Below are positions 48,330 through 59,618 of a stretch of DNA of 64,000 nt, piece by piece (the first letter of the stretch is position 1; every line of letters starts with the position of its first letter). This DNA comes from Cryobacterium breve (GTDB lineage Bacteria > Actinomycetota > Actinomycetes > Actinomycetales > Microbacteriaceae): positions 3,472,001 through 3,536,000 of the forward strand of contig NZ_CP075584.1 of NCBI RefSeq assembly GCF_027594785.1, given 5' to 3'. The notes under the pieces were generated by a model. The model saw nothing but the letters and a program-made list of their open reading frames with translations. It was not told the origin of the DNA and ran no database searches. A program made the position numbers and the translations under genes.

Positions 48330-50995
48330 TCACACTCCCTGTCGCTGTTCGATGACGAGTTCGGTGGCAGAGGCGTCGCGGGGCCGGACCGGGATGCTCG
48401 GGCCGGACAGCAGCACCGCCTCGCGCTCTGCCGGGCGCGCCGGGCGGGGTTGGTCGCGTTCGATGACCTGCATGAGAGCGGGGTCTGCGGTTCCGGGGGC
48501 GTTGACGAAGGACCGGAACCGGCGCAGGCGCTCCGGATCCTTGAGGGTCGCGGCCCATTCGTCCTCATAGGCGCCGACGTGGACGAGCATCGCGGCCTCG
48601 AGTTCCTCCGCGATGCCGAGGGAGTCGTTGCAGACCACGTCGCGCACGTGGTCGAGCCCGCCCTCCAGGTCTTCCTGCCAGCGGGCGGTGCGCTGCAACC
48701 GGTCGCCGGTGCGGATGTAGTACATCAGGTACCGGTCGATGTAGCGGATCAGGGTCTCGTCGTCGAGGTCCTGGGCGAGGAGCCTGCGCGTGGGCGGGCT
48801 GGAAGCCGCCGTTACCGCCGACATAGAGGTTCCAGCCCTGGTCGGTCGCGATGATGCCGACGTCCTTGCTGCGAGCCTCCGCGCATTCCCGGGCGCAGCC
48901 GGAAACCCCGAGCTTGAACTTGTGCGGTGCGCGGAGTCCCCGGTACCGCAGCTCGAGGTTGATCGCCATCGCGACGGAATCCTGCACGCCGAAGCGGCAC
49001 CACGTGGACCCGACGCAGGCTCTTGACCGTACGGAGGGACTTGCCGTAGGCCTGGCCGGACTCGAACCCGGCCTCGACGAGGATTTTCCAGATGTCGGGA
49101 AGCTGTTCGAGACGGGCGCCGAACAGGTCGATGCGCTGGCCGCCGGTGATCTTGGTATAGAGGTTGAAATCGGCGGCGACCTCGGCGATCACCTTGAGCT
49201 TGGCCGGCGTGATCTCGCCGCCCGGGATCCGGGGCACGACCGAGTATGTGCCGTCCTTCTGCATGTTGGCGAGGGCGCGGTCGTTGGTGTCCTGCAGGGC
49301 GCCGCGACCGCCGTCGAGGATGTAGCCCGAGGTCTGCGTCGCGAGAATCGAGGCGATCACGGGTTTGCAGATGTCGCAACCGAGTCCGCTGCCGAACCGG
49401 CCCATGATCTCGTCGAACTCGGTCAACTGCAGGATGCGGACGGATTCGAAGAGTTCGCTCCGGCTGAGCGCGATGTGCTCGCACAGGGCGTGCGAGACGG
49501 CGATGCCCGCCTTGGTCAGTTCGGTCTCGAGGATCTTCTTGACGAGGGGAACACAGGAGCCGCACTGGGTACCCGCACGGGTGCAGGCCTTGAGCGGGCC
49601 GAGTTCGGTGCAGGCCTCGGTGTGCTCGTCGCCGCGGATGGCGGCGCGCACGGCACCGACGGAGACGTTGTTGCAGGAGCAAAGCTGCACTTCGTCGGGG
49701 AGGTCGGTGTTCACCGGCGGCTCGGCACCGGCCGCGGAGAGGTAGGCGCTCGGTTCGGCGCCGAGCTCGCGGCCGAGCAGGGGCCGGAGCGCGGTGTACG
49801 GCGAGGCGTCGCCGACGAAGATGCCGCCGAGGAGGGTCTTCGCATCATTCGAGACGACGATCTTCTGGTACAGGCCCCTGGCCGGGTCGGCGTAGACGAC
49901 CTCGAGGGAGTGCTCGGCGGTGGCGAGGGCGTCGCCGAAGCTCGCGACTTCGACCCCGGAGAGCTTGAGCTTGGTGGCATCGTCGATGCCGGGGAAGACG
50001 GCGGCGCCGCCGTGCAGCCGGTCGGCGACGACCTCGGCCATCGCATTCGCCGGGGCGACGAGGCCGACACAGCTGCCATTGACGCTTGCGACCTCCCCGA
50101 TGGCCCAGATTCCCGGGATCGACGTGCCGCAGGCATCCGTGATCTCGATACCGCCGCGCGGGCCGAGCTCGAGTCCCGCCGCGCGGGCGAGTTCGTCGCG
50201 CGGCGTGATGCCGATCGAGAACACGACGAGGTCGGCGTGCAGCTGGGTGCCGTTGGTGAGTGTGACGCCGAGGACGCGGCCGGTCGGGGAGGTGAGCACC
50301 TCGGTGGGCCGGTTGCCGAGGGCGAGGGTGATGCCCTGGGCCTGGATCAGCCGGCCGAGCGCCTGCCCTGCTCCCTCGTCGAGCTGGGCGCTCATCAGCC
50401 AGCGGCCGGAGTGCACGATCGTGGCAAGCCCGCCGAGGCGCTGCAGGCCGCCCGCGGCCTCGAGGCCGAGAAGGCCGCCGCCGACGACGACGACGTTCGC
50501 GGGCCGGCCGAGCCGCTCGCGGAGACGGGCGACCTCTGCGACGAGGAAGTCGACGTCCTCGATGGTGCGATAGACGTGGCCGGCTTCGGCGCCGGGGATG
50601 GGCGGCACGGTGGCGGACGATCCCGTCGCGAACACGAGCTCGTCGTAGGAGAGGATCTCGCCATCGGCGAGGGTGACCGTGCGGCCGGCGGGGTCGACGC
50701 TGTCCACCCGGCTGCCGCCACGGTAGGTGACGCCGGGGGTCTCCCAGAGGGAGCGGTCGCCGAGGGTGAGGTCCTCGGAGTCGACGAGGCGGCGGGACAG
50801 GGCGACCCGGTCGTACGGCAGGTGGTCCTCATCGCCGAGGACGAGGAGTTCGTGGTCATGTCCGGGAGTGGACCTGGCCTGCATGGCCTCGGTGAACCGG
50901 TGCGCGGCGGGGCCGCCGCCGATGACGACGACGCGTCGGGGGACGCCGGACGGCCCTGAGTGAGCCTGAGCGGCGTCGAACGTGACGTTGTCCAT
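48330..50995 (-). CDS. nirB: NADH-dependent assimilatory nitrite reductase large subunit
   Basis: 887 residues after repair. FAD/NADH domains come first ('VVVIGGGPAAHRF' near residue 22). A BFD-like [2Fe-2S] domain follows ('CSCNNVSVGAVRAAI', then 'GTQCGSCVPLVKK'), and then the siroheme/4Fe-4S domains with 'SCVGSTWCRFG' and 'LGVSGCARECAEA'. It reduces nitrite to ammonium. Insertions at 49018/49019 and 48783/48784 are bridged. The ATG at 50995 is chosen because 'MDNVTFDAA' directly precedes the FAD domain; the longer frame has no ribosome site. Divergent from nirD rather than followed by it. Confidence 0.95.
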
Positions 50996-51219
50996 GGCGG
51001 AGCCTTCCGTAGGGGGTGCTGCCAGCCTAAAAGGGCCGCGTTTCCCCTCGGTTGCGCCCATGTAACAAGGTGTGACCGGGACCTCACCGGCCCGCCCGGG
51101 GAGGGTGAGGACTTCTTTACGCATTCGACGCGCCCGGCGCGGACCCGCGAAACGTGGCCGATTTAGCGTGAGGGAATCGCCCACCCGGCGGGCATACCTC
51201 ACAGAAAGCGGGATCACTC
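50996..51219. promoter_or_regulatory. Divergent nirB/nirD control region
   Basis: 224 bp between start codons must drive both halves of the nitrite reductase. It contains GTAACAAGGTGTGACC near 51063-51078, which vaguely resembles the GTnAC elements of GlnR boxes; the match is incomplete. Confidence 0.4.
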
Positions 51220-51564
51220 GTGAACCACCCCGGCACCTGGATCCGCGTCTGTTCCCTCGACGAACTCGAGCCGCTCTGGGGCGAAGCCGCCCTCGTCGGC
51301 GACGAGCAGCTCGCCATCCTGCTGCTTCCGAACGGCGGCCTCTACGCCGTCGACAACCGTGACCCCGTCACCGGGTCGTTCGTGATGAGTCGCGGCATCG
51401 TCGGCTCGCGCGGTGACCGGTTCACCATCGCCTCGCCCCTGCACAAGCAGGTCTACGACCTCGAGACCGGCGAATGCTTCACCACCGCCGAGTACTCGCT
51501 TCGTACCTACCCGGTCAGGGTCGAGGACGGCGAGGTGCACGTGCACCTCTCCGAAGCCGCGTGA
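51220..51564 (+). CDS. nirD: Nitrite reductase small subunit (Rieske-like)
   Basis: 114 residues, GTG start. 'WIRVCSLDELEPLWGEAALV' and 'AVDNRDPVTGSFVMSRGIVG' followed by 'IASPLHKQVYDLETGECF' match NirD, a Rieske fold that lacks the iron-binding Cys-His pairs in assimilatory enzymes; indeed no C-x-H pair is seen. It forms the NADH-nitrite reductase with NirB, from which it is divergently transcribed here. narK follows on the same strand. Confidence 0.93.
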   Translation: MNHPGTWIRVCSLDELEPLWGEAALVGDEQLAILLLPNGGLYAVDNRDPVTGSFVMSRGIVGSRGDRFTIASPLHKQVYDLETGECFTTAEYSLRTYPVRVEDGEVHVHLSEAA

Positions 51565-51643
51565 CGTTTCCCGTGATCTTTCCCCGATCTTTCCCCGATC
51601 TTCCCCTGTCCTTCCCCTGCACACCCCTCCCGAGGAGAACACC
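51565..51643 (+). repeat. GATCTTTCCCC tandem units before narK
   Basis: The spacer holds GATCTTTCCCCGATCTTTCC followed by CGATCTTCCCC and two shorter derivatives, giving a pyrimidine-rich leader just before the narK ribosome site (GAGGAGAAC). Confidence 0.6.
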
Positions 51644-53042
51644 ATGACTGCAGTCGATACGCCCACAACCGGTCTCCGCACCGGCCCGAGCCTCGTCCAC
51701 CGCCCCGGCCGATGGATCGACAACTGGAATGCCGAAGACACCGCCCAGTGGAACGACGGCGGCAAGGCCATCGCCTCCCGCAACCTGGAAGTGGTCGATC
51801 TTCGCCGAATTCCTCGGTTTCGTGATCTGGCAGCTTTGGAGCATCGTCGTCGTGCAGCTGCCCAAGGCCGGCTTCACCTTCGACACCGGCCAGATCTTCT
51901 GGCTCATCTCGATGCCGAGCCTCGTCGGTGCGACGCTCCGCTTCCCGTACACGTTCATGGTGGCCCGCTTCGGCGGCCGCAACTGGACCATCATCTCCGC
52001 CGGCCTGCTCCTGATCCCCTCGATCGCCCTCGGCATCTGCGTCGGCAACCCGGCCACCCCGTTCCCAGTGATGCTCTTCGTGGCCGGCCTCGCCGGCCTC
52101 GGCGGCGGCAACTTCGCAAGCTCGATGTCCAACATCACCTACTTCTACCCGCAGAGCCAGAAGGGCTGGGCCCTCGGACTCAACGCGGCCGGGGGCAACC
52201 TCGGCGCCGCCGTCGCCCAGCTCGTCGTCCCGATCGTGATCACCATCGGTGCCGCCGGAACACTCAACCTCTCGCTCGCCGGCTGGTTCTGGGTGCCGTT
52301 CATCCTCGTCGCGATGTGGGGCGCCTGGAAGCGAATGGACAACCTGTCGAGCGCCAAGGCCGACTTCGCCGGTTCGGTCGCCGCACTCCGCGAACCGCAC
52401 CTCTGGGTCCTCGCCCTGCTCTACATCGGCACCTTCGGCTCCTTCATCGGCTTCGCGAGCGTCTTCCCGAAACTCATCGCCGATCAGTTCCCGGCATACT
52501 CGACCTTCCACATCATGGCCGCGTCGATCTCCCTCGCCTTCCTCGGCGCCCTCGTCGGTTCCCTCGCCCGCCCGGCCGGCGGCAAGCTCGCCGACCGCTT
52601 CGGCGGAGCCCGCGTCACGATCACGGCCTTCGGCGTGATGGCCCTCGGCGCGCTGCTCGTGATCGCGGTGCTCTCCCTCGGCAACTTCTGGCTGTTCCTT
52701 GCGAGCTTCCTGCTCATCTTCGTCGCGACCGGTGTCGGCAACGGCTCGACCTACCGGATGATCCCGAGCGTCTTCGCCGCCCGCAGCGGAGTGCGGGACG
52801 CCCACACCAACTCGGGCGACGTGAGTACCCAGCGGAAGACCGCAGCAGCCCTCGGCCTCATCTCCGCGATCGGCGCATACGGCGGATTCATCATTCCGCA
52901 GGTTCTCGGCAACTCGAAGATCGCGACCGGCAGCTACACCGGCGCGATCTACGGGTTCATCGGCGCCTACCTCGTGATGATGGCCGTCACCGCGTTCTTC
53001 TACCTCCGCCGCGGCTCCTCCGTGGCCGGGCAGCGCATCTAG
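51644..53042 (+). CDS. narK: NarK-type nitrate/nitrite transporter (MFS)
   Basis: 465 residues after repair, 12 helices. 'SIFAEFLGFVIWQLWSIVVV' near residue 52, the nitrate signature 'AGLAGLGGGNFASSMSNITY' near 148, and a second 'NTSGDVSTQRKT'-like segment near 385 mark the NNP family. It imports nitrate or exports nitrite. An extra G near 51787/51788 separates 'IASRNL' from 'KWSIFAEF'. GAGGAGAAC precedes the ATG. It is central to the nitrate island. Confidence 0.92.
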
Positions 53043-53189
53043 CCTGGGCCCGCTCGCGACCGCGCCGGTTTCCCGCGGCCGCGCCCGCCCCGGCAGGCGC
53101 GGCCACCACAAACCGGCGCGTTCGTCCCGTATCCGAAGCGCGCAGCCGCATCTGCGCCATCACCGACCCCACCAGCAGCAGGAGACCCC

Positions 53190-55412
53190 GTGACCGCACC
53201 CCTCGCATCCGTCGCCCGCCCGGGCGTCGACACGCACTGCCCATACTGTGCGCTGCAGTGCGCGATGACCCTGACACCGACGCATGCCGAGATCGGCATG
53301 CAGTCGGGTGATGCCGGTGCGGGCACGGATGCCGCGGCGCGGCCCGGTCTGACCGTCGCCGGGCGGGCGTTTCCCACCAACCGGGGCGGCCTGTGCAAGA
53401 AGGGCTGGACCGCCGCTGAACTGCTCACGTCCCCGGAGCGGATCCTGACCCCGATGCTCCGGCAACCGGACGGCGGCTACGCCCCGGCGAGCTGGGCGAA
53501 GGCGCTCGACCTCGTGGCCGCCCGGCTCGCCGGGAGCCGGGCACGGCACGGCGCCGACTCGGTCGGGGTGTTCGGCGGCGGCGGGCTCACCAACGAGAAG
53601 GCCTACCAGCTCGGCAAGTTCACCCGGGTCGCGCTCGGCTCCTCCCGGATCGACTACAACGGCCGGTTCTGCATGTCCTCGGCCGCGGCAGCAGGCAACC
53701 GTGCCTTCGGCCTCGACCGGGGGCTGCCGTTCCCGGTCGAGGACCTCGACGCGGCGGACACCATCCTGATCCTCGGCTCCAACGTCGCCCAGACCATGCC
53801 GCCGTTCATCGGCCATCTCGAGGGCGCCCGCAGCGCCGGCGGCCTGATCGTCGTCGACCCGCGTCGCTCGGCGACCGCGCGCCTCACCGAGGACGGCGGC
53901 GGCATGCACGTGCAGCCGACGCCCGGCAGCGACCTCATGCTCCTGCTCGGCCTGACCAACATCGTCATCACCGAACGCCTCATCGACACCGACTACCTCG
54001 AACGGCGCACGGTCGGCTTCGAGGCCCTCCGCCGCAGCGTCTCCCGGTGGTGGCCCGAACGGGTGCAGCAGCTCACCGGCGTTCCGGTGCCGCAGCTGCG
54101 CGAGCTCGCCCGCCGACTCGCGGCCGGAACGGGCACATACATCCTCACCGGCCGCGGCGTCGAGCAGCACATCGACGGCACGGACACCGCGACCGCAGCG
54201 ATCAACCTTGCTCTCGTGCTCGGCCTCGTCGGCACGAGCCACTCCGGCTACGGAACCCTCACCGGGCAGGGCAACGGCCAGGGTGGCCGCGAGCACGGCC
54301 AGAAGTGCGACCAGCTCCCCGGCTACCGCAAGATCACCGACCCGGCCGCCCGCGCCCACGTCGCCGGCGTCTGGGGAGTCACGCCTGAGAGCCTGCCGGG
54401 GGCCGGCGTGCCCGCGATCGAGCTGCTCGACTCGCTCGGCGCGCCCGGCGGCATCCGCTGCCTGCTCGTGCACGGCTCGAACGTCGTCGTGTCCGCCCCG
54501 GACTCCAACCGGGTGCGCGCCTGCCTCGAGGCCCTCGACTTCCTCGTGGTCTGCGACTTCTTCTACTCCGAGACCGCGCGCTTCGCCGACGTCGTGCTGC
54601 CGGTCACCCAGTGGGCCGAAGAGGACGGCACGACGACCTCCCTCGAGGGCAGGGTCATCCGCCGCCGCACCGCGATCGACGCACCGGACGGGGTGCGGAG
54701 CGAACTCTGGATCTTCCAGGAACTCGCGCGCCGGCTCGGCTCCGCCGGCACCTTCAGCGCCGACCCGGCCGAGGTGTTCGACGGCTCTGCCGCGCGAGCG
54801 CCGGCGGGCTCGCCGACTATTCCGGTCTCAGTTACGGGCTGCTCGACACGGGGGAGGCCGCGTACTGGCCGTACCCGGTCGGATCGACCGGAACCCCGCG
54901 GCTCTTCCTCGACCGTTTTGCGCACCCCGACGGCCGCGCGCGCATCGTCGCCGTGCAGGCGAGGGTGACGGATGCGCCGGCCCAGCGCGACGGAACGGTC
55001 ACCCTCATCACCGGCCGGCTCCTCGAGCACTACCAGTCCGGGGCCCAGACCCGCCGGGTCCCCGAGCCTGCACCAGGCCCAACCGGTGGCGCGGCTCCAG
55101 GTGCACCCGGCGACCGCGGCCAGACTCGGTGTCGTCGACGGTGGCGAGGTCGAGGTCGGCAACGCGCAGGGAACCGTGACCTGTGTCGCCGAGGTGACCG
55201 GTGACATCCGCCCGGACACCGTGTTCCTGCCGTTTCACTTCCCCGGCGCCCAGCGTGCGAACCTGCTCACCCTCGGTATCACCGACCCCGTCTCTGGCAT
55301 GCCGGAATTCAAGCGCACGACCGTCCGGGTGCGGGCGTTCGAGGGGACGCCGGGGTTCTGGGCCGCCGGTTCCGTTTCCGTCCCGTCGACTCGAACGGAT
55401 GCCCATGCCTGA
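53190..55412 (+). CDS. nasC: Assimilatory nitrate reductase catalytic subunit (molybdopterin/4Fe-4S)
   Basis: About 740 residues. The N-terminal [4Fe-4S] cysteines are in HCPYCALQC with the fourth in 'GGLCKKGW'. The Mo-bisMGD domain shows 'DYNGRFCMSSAAAAGNRAFG' near 155 and 'NGQGGREHGQKCDQLPGY' near 370. It reduces nitrate to nitrite for assimilation. Two indels are bridged: one base lost near 54783 (GGCTC where the family has E-L, so GAGCTC) and one gained at 55077/55078. GTG start at 53190. The end overlaps the FAD partner gene. Confidence 0.93.
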
Positions 55413-57229
55413 GCCGATCCCCGCGGCCGTTCCCGCTTCCCCGGCGCCGAGCCGGATCGTCCTCGTCGGCTACGGCCCGGTCGGGGCCCGCCTCGTCGAG
55501 GAGCCTGCTCCCGGTCGTGCGGGCAGGCCTCGCCACCCTGACCGTCGTCGGAGCGGAGTCTGCCAACGCCTACAACCGGGTGCTCATCGCGGACTACGCC
55601 GTCGGCCGCTCCGACCGGGACACCCTCGAGGTGACGGACACCGACGCGGCCAGGGCAGCGGGCGTGGACATCCGCACCGGCGAGATCGTCACCCGGATCA
55701 ACCGGGTGCAACGCACGGTGACCCTCGGCGACGGCACCGACCTCGGCTACGACCGGCTCGTGCTCGCGACCGGTGCCCGGGCCAACGTCCCGACCCTCGA
55801 CGGGGTGACCCGGCTGCGCCGCACCCTGATGCGCCCGCCGGCGGATGCCGGTGCACTCGACACCGCCGACGCCGCGCTGCCTCGCGGGGTCACCGCGCTC
55901 CGCGACCTCGACGACGCGGCGACCGTGCTCGAAACCATCCGCTCCGGAGGCCGGATCGTCGTGCTCGGCGCCGGGGTGCTCGGCATGGAGTTCGCGCTCG
56001 CCGCGGCCAGGGCCGGGAGCGACGTCTGCGTCGTCTACCACTCCGACATTCCGCTGAACCGCAATCTCGACCGCGGCGGTGGAACGGTGCTCGCCCGCAG
56101 CGCTCGCAGGGCCGACGTCACCATGGTCAGCCACGCCCGGGCCGAAAGCCTGCTCTTCACCGCCGACGCCGACGGCCACGACCGCTTCGACGCCCTGATC
56201 TGCGCCGACGGCAAGCAGATCCCCGGAGACCTGCTCGTTCTCGCCTGCGGCATCGGCGCCCGCACCGAACTCGCCGGCCTCGCCGGCCTCAGCGTGTCGA
56301 CGGGCATCCTCGTCGACGAGTCCCTGCGGAGCTGGACGGACCCCGCCGTGTTCGCGATCGGCGACTGTGCGCACGTCGCCCCCCGGCCGGCCTCCGGCGC
56401 TTCCACGGCCTCGCCTGCCGGAGGGCCCACCGGCCTGATCGGACCCGGCTGGCGCCAGGCCGACTGGCTCGCCGCCCGCTTCGCCGCGGAAATCGCGCAC
56501 GAGGCTCGCGTCGCAGAGGTCACCGTGACCACTGCCGGCGCCGCTCCCGCTACCGCTTCTTCTGCCAGTGCCGTTCCGGTCTCTTCCGCCACTCCCGTCG
56601 TACTCGCTTCCAATGATTTCGGGCCGGCGCTCGCCGCGCAGGCGCACGGCGTCGTCATGCTCAAGGCGGAGGGCATCGACGTCGTCGCTGCCGGCGACAC
56701 GAGCGCGGACCCCTGGGATCTCGACCCTGCGCGCCCGGACGACGGGCACGGGGCCGCCGAGCTCGTTCACGGCAGGGACTGTGCGGCGGCACCGGTCGCG
56801 GCGATGCCGCGCCTGGGCGTGTCGCAGTGGGCGGACCCCGAACACGGCCGCTACGTGAAGATGGTCACGCGCGGCGGCATCCTCACCGGCTTCATCTGCG
56901 TCGGGATGCCGCGCACCGGTGCCGAACTCACCCTGCTCTTCGAGCGCGGCAGCGAACTGCCCGCCGACCGTTCGCTGCTGCTGCGTTATGACGGCCCCGA
57001 CGTGGACCCGGCTGGCGCCGGAGACGCCTTCGACCCCGACGCGACGGTGTGCTGGTGCAACGGCGTCACGGTCGGCGCGATCACGGCGTCCGCGGAGGCC
57101 GGCAACACCGACGTCGCCTGCGTCGGCTCGGCCACCCGGGCAGGAACCGGCTGCGGGGGCTGCAAGGGTCGGATCGGCGAGGTCCTCGAGCGTTTCGCCC
57201 TGACGAATTCGACGGAGATTTTGGGCTGA
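55399..57229 (+). CDS. FAD-dependent NAD(P)H reductase partner of nitrate reductase, with C-terminal BFD-like 2Fe-2S domain
   Basis: About 609 residues after repair. The N-terminal pyridine-nucleotide-disulfide-reductase fold has 'IVLVGYGPVGARLVEELLP' near residue 19 and a second nucleotide site 'RIVVLGAGVLGMEFALAAA' near 193. The C-terminal domain has 'VCWCNGVTVGAITA' and 'GTGCGGCKGRIGEVLE', a BFD-like [2Fe-2S] site. It should pass electrons from NAD(P)H to the nitrate reductase (NasB-like role). One insertion at 55504/55505. The last eight residues are encoded by a palindromic repeat, so the native stop may have been different. Confidence 0.85.
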
Positions 57230-57287
57230 AAACCGGAAGACCCGCCTCCCACGTATCGAAAACTCAAAATCTCCGTCGAATCGGTTC
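57203..57287. repeat. Palindromic element, family 1, copy 2
   Basis: ACGAATTCGACGGAGATTTT on the left and AAAATCTCCGTCGAATCGGT on the right. The arms match copies 1 and 3 but the core differs. It begins inside the coding region of the upstream gene and provides its stop. Confidence 0.85.
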
Positions 57288-57371
57288 GGCCGGGGGACGC
57301 GGGTCACGAGACCCGGGGTGTCTTCTCAGGGGTTCGGCAGCATTTTCGCCGGGCGTGCGGCGGGGTGTGCC

Positions 57372-57377
57372 TAGCAT
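57372..57377 (+). promoter_or_regulatory. -10 box TAGCAT of the AI-2E-type gene (leaderless pattern)
   Basis: TAGCAT ends 7 bp before the ATG at 57385, favouring that ATG over the one at 57376. Confidence 0.45.
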
Positions 57378-57384
57378 GGGAGGC

Positions 57385-58553
57385 ATGCGAGCGAAGCCGG
57401 ACCGGAATCCTCAGACCAGCCCCGAGACCGCGGGAACCGGCCCAACTGCCGGCCCCGTCCCCGCCGCCGGAACCCTGTGGCCGCTGCTCTCCGACCGGCT
57501 CGGGTGGCTGAGCATCCGCAGCGCCCAGCTGATCCTCGTGATCGTACTGGGGATCGGCGTCGTGTACGCCCTCGTGCAGGCTCAAGCTCGTCGTCATCCC
57601 GACCCTGGTCGCACTCATCCTCGCGGCGGCACTCAGCCCGCTCGTGCGCTGGCTGCGCGCCCGTGGGGTGCCGGGGATGCTGGCGACGTGGCTCACCCTG
57701 CTCGGCGGGGTGGTCGTCCTCGGGGGAATCGTGACCCTGATCGTGTTCGCCGTGCGCAACCAGTGGTCCGAACTCGTCACCGCGGCCTCCGACGGTCTCG
57801 ACCAGGCTCCAGGGATACCTGACGACCGGTCCATTGTCGCTCGACGCGGCCCAGTTCGACGCCGCCCGTGCCGCCGTCCTCGGCTTCGTGACGAGCGCCG
57901 AGTTCGGCAGCGGTGCGCTCGCCGGGGTGTCCGCCGCTGCCGAGGTGCTGACCGGTGTCGCTCTCGTCGTCGTCATCCTGTTCTTCTTCCTCAAGGACGC
58001 GGCAGCCATCTGGGCCTTCCTACTGATGCCGTTCCGCGGCGCCGCCCTCGAACGGGCCCGCCGCATCGGCAAGACCGCACCGACGGTCCTCGGACAGTAC
58101 GTGCGCGGGACCGCGACCATCGCGCTCTTCGACGGCGTCGTCATCGGCGCGAGCCTGGCCATCCTGCAGGTGCCGCTCGCCCTGCCGCTCGCGGCGATCG
58201 TCTTCCTCACCGCGTTCATCCCCTTGATCGGCGCGACGATCGCCGGAATCCTCGCCGCTCTCGTCGCCCTCGTCTTCAACGGCCCGATCGTGGCACTCAT
58301 CGTCGTGATCATCGTCGTGGTGGTCAACCAGCTCGAAGGCGACCTGCTGAACCCGATCGTGATGGCCGGCGCACTCAAGCTGCACCCCCTCGTGATCCTT
58401 GTCGCCCTCACCGCGGGCACCGTGCTCGGCGGCATCGCCGGCGCGGTGCTCGCCGTGCCGCTCGTCGCCGTCGCGTGGTCGATCGTGCGTGTCTGGGACC
58501 ACCCGGCCGCGGTGCCTCCGAAGCCGGCGCGCCGATTCGCCCGTCGCCCCTGA
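57385..58553 (+). CDS. AI-2E/PerM-family membrane transporter
   Basis: 388 residues after repair with about eight helices. 'KLVVIPTLVALILAAALSPL' near 60, 'VVVILFFFLKDAAAIWAFL' near 190 and 'AIVFLTAFIPLIGATIAGI' near 270 are family hallmarks, as is 'VVVVNQLEGDLLNPIVMAGA' near 310. Substrates vary (autoinducer-2, ions) and cannot be told here. Insertions at 57579/57580 and 57805/57806 are bridged. The TGA is the first three bases of the next palindromic element. Confidence 0.88.
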
Positions 58554-58638
58554 CGAATTCGACGGAGTTTTTGCCCGGAAAGCGCTTAGATCGCGCTCTC
58601 ACGTGCCCACAACCCGAAAAACTCCGTCGAATTGGTTG
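58551..58638. repeat. Palindromic element, family 1, copy 3
   Basis: ACGAATTCGACGGAGTTTTT pairs with AAAAACTCCGTCGAATTGGT. The core GCGCTTAGATCGCGCTCTC is the same as in copy 1, 35 kb away. Its first bases are the stop codon of the AI-2E-type gene. Confidence 0.88.
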
Positions 58639-58758
58639 GGGGCGGGTCGCCCATTGTCGGCTCCGGGGTTGCAGCCTACGATGTCGGCAACCGGCCGACC
58701 GGTGACCCGGTGACACCCGGGTCCGGCCACCGGCCCCACTCCGGCGAGGAGGCCTGGA

Positions 58759-59615
58759 ATGTCGGTGTCTACCCTGAAAGCGGTCGTCGACCGAGCGTTC
58801 GCGGAACGCTACGGCGTGCCGGCGATCAACATCGTGAACGACCTGACCATGGAGGCCGTCCTCGCGGGGGCGGTCGAAGCCCGGTCGCCCGTGATCGTGC
58901 AGACCTCGGTCAAGACCGTGAAGTCGATCGGGTCACGCGTGCTTTTCAGCATGTGGGAATCGATGACGGCGGGAATCGACGTGCCGGTGGTGCTGCACCT
59001 CGATCATTGCCCCGAGCGCGCGGTCATCACCGAATGCCTCGAGCGCGGCTGGAATTCCGTGCTCTTCGATGCCTCCCGGCTCCCGGTCGCGGAAAACCAG
59101 CGCCAGACCGTCGAGGTCGTCGCGGAGGCCCGCCGCTTCGGTGCGCACGTCGAGGGCGAGATCGAGTCGATCACCGGGGTCGAGGACGGAATCGGCTCGG
59201 ACACGGCATCAGCCCGGCAGTCCCTTGAGATCTCGCTGCGCTTCATCGAGGAGACCGGGGTCGACGTCTTCGCACCCTCGATCGGCAACGCGCACGGCGT
59301 CTACAGCAGTGAGCCCGTCCTCGACTTCCAGCGCGTGAGCGACCTCGTCACCGCGCACCCGATTCCGATCGCCCTGCACGGCGGGAGCGGCCTGAGCCCC
59401 GCGCAGTTCGCCGAACTCATCGCACTCGGCTGCGCCAAGGTGAACATCTCCACGGCGCTCAAGATCGTGTTCATGCAGTCGAGCCTCGCCTTCCTCAAGG
59501 ACGCGGAGGCGCGCGACAAATGGGACCCCCGTCGCTGTTCGGGCAGGTCCGGTCCGACATCGTCGCGCTCACCCGCGGACTCGCGGAGCAATTCGGCAGC
59601 GCAGGGAAGGCGTGA
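58759..59615 (+). CDS. Class II (zinc) aldolase, fructose/tagatose-bisphosphate type
   Basis: 285 residues after repair. 'AINIVNDLTMEAVLAGA' near 22, the zinc histidines in 'VVLHLDHCPE' near 82 and 'PIALHGGSGLS' near 208, 'HVEGEIESITGVEDG' near 131 and 'GCAKVNISTALK' near 230 mark the class II ketose-bisphosphate aldolase family. It cleaves or forms a C-C bond next to DHAP. A C run near 59534 is one base short, breaking the frame at 'DKWDP'. GAGGAGG precedes the ATG. First gene of a four-gene carbohydrate module. Confidence 0.87.
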
Positions 59616-59618
59616 CGG

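Noticed and set aside
50996..51219. Definite GlnR box upstream of nirB/nirD
   Set aside because: Only GTAAC/TGACC-like pieces are present; the full spaced consensus is not convincing by eye.
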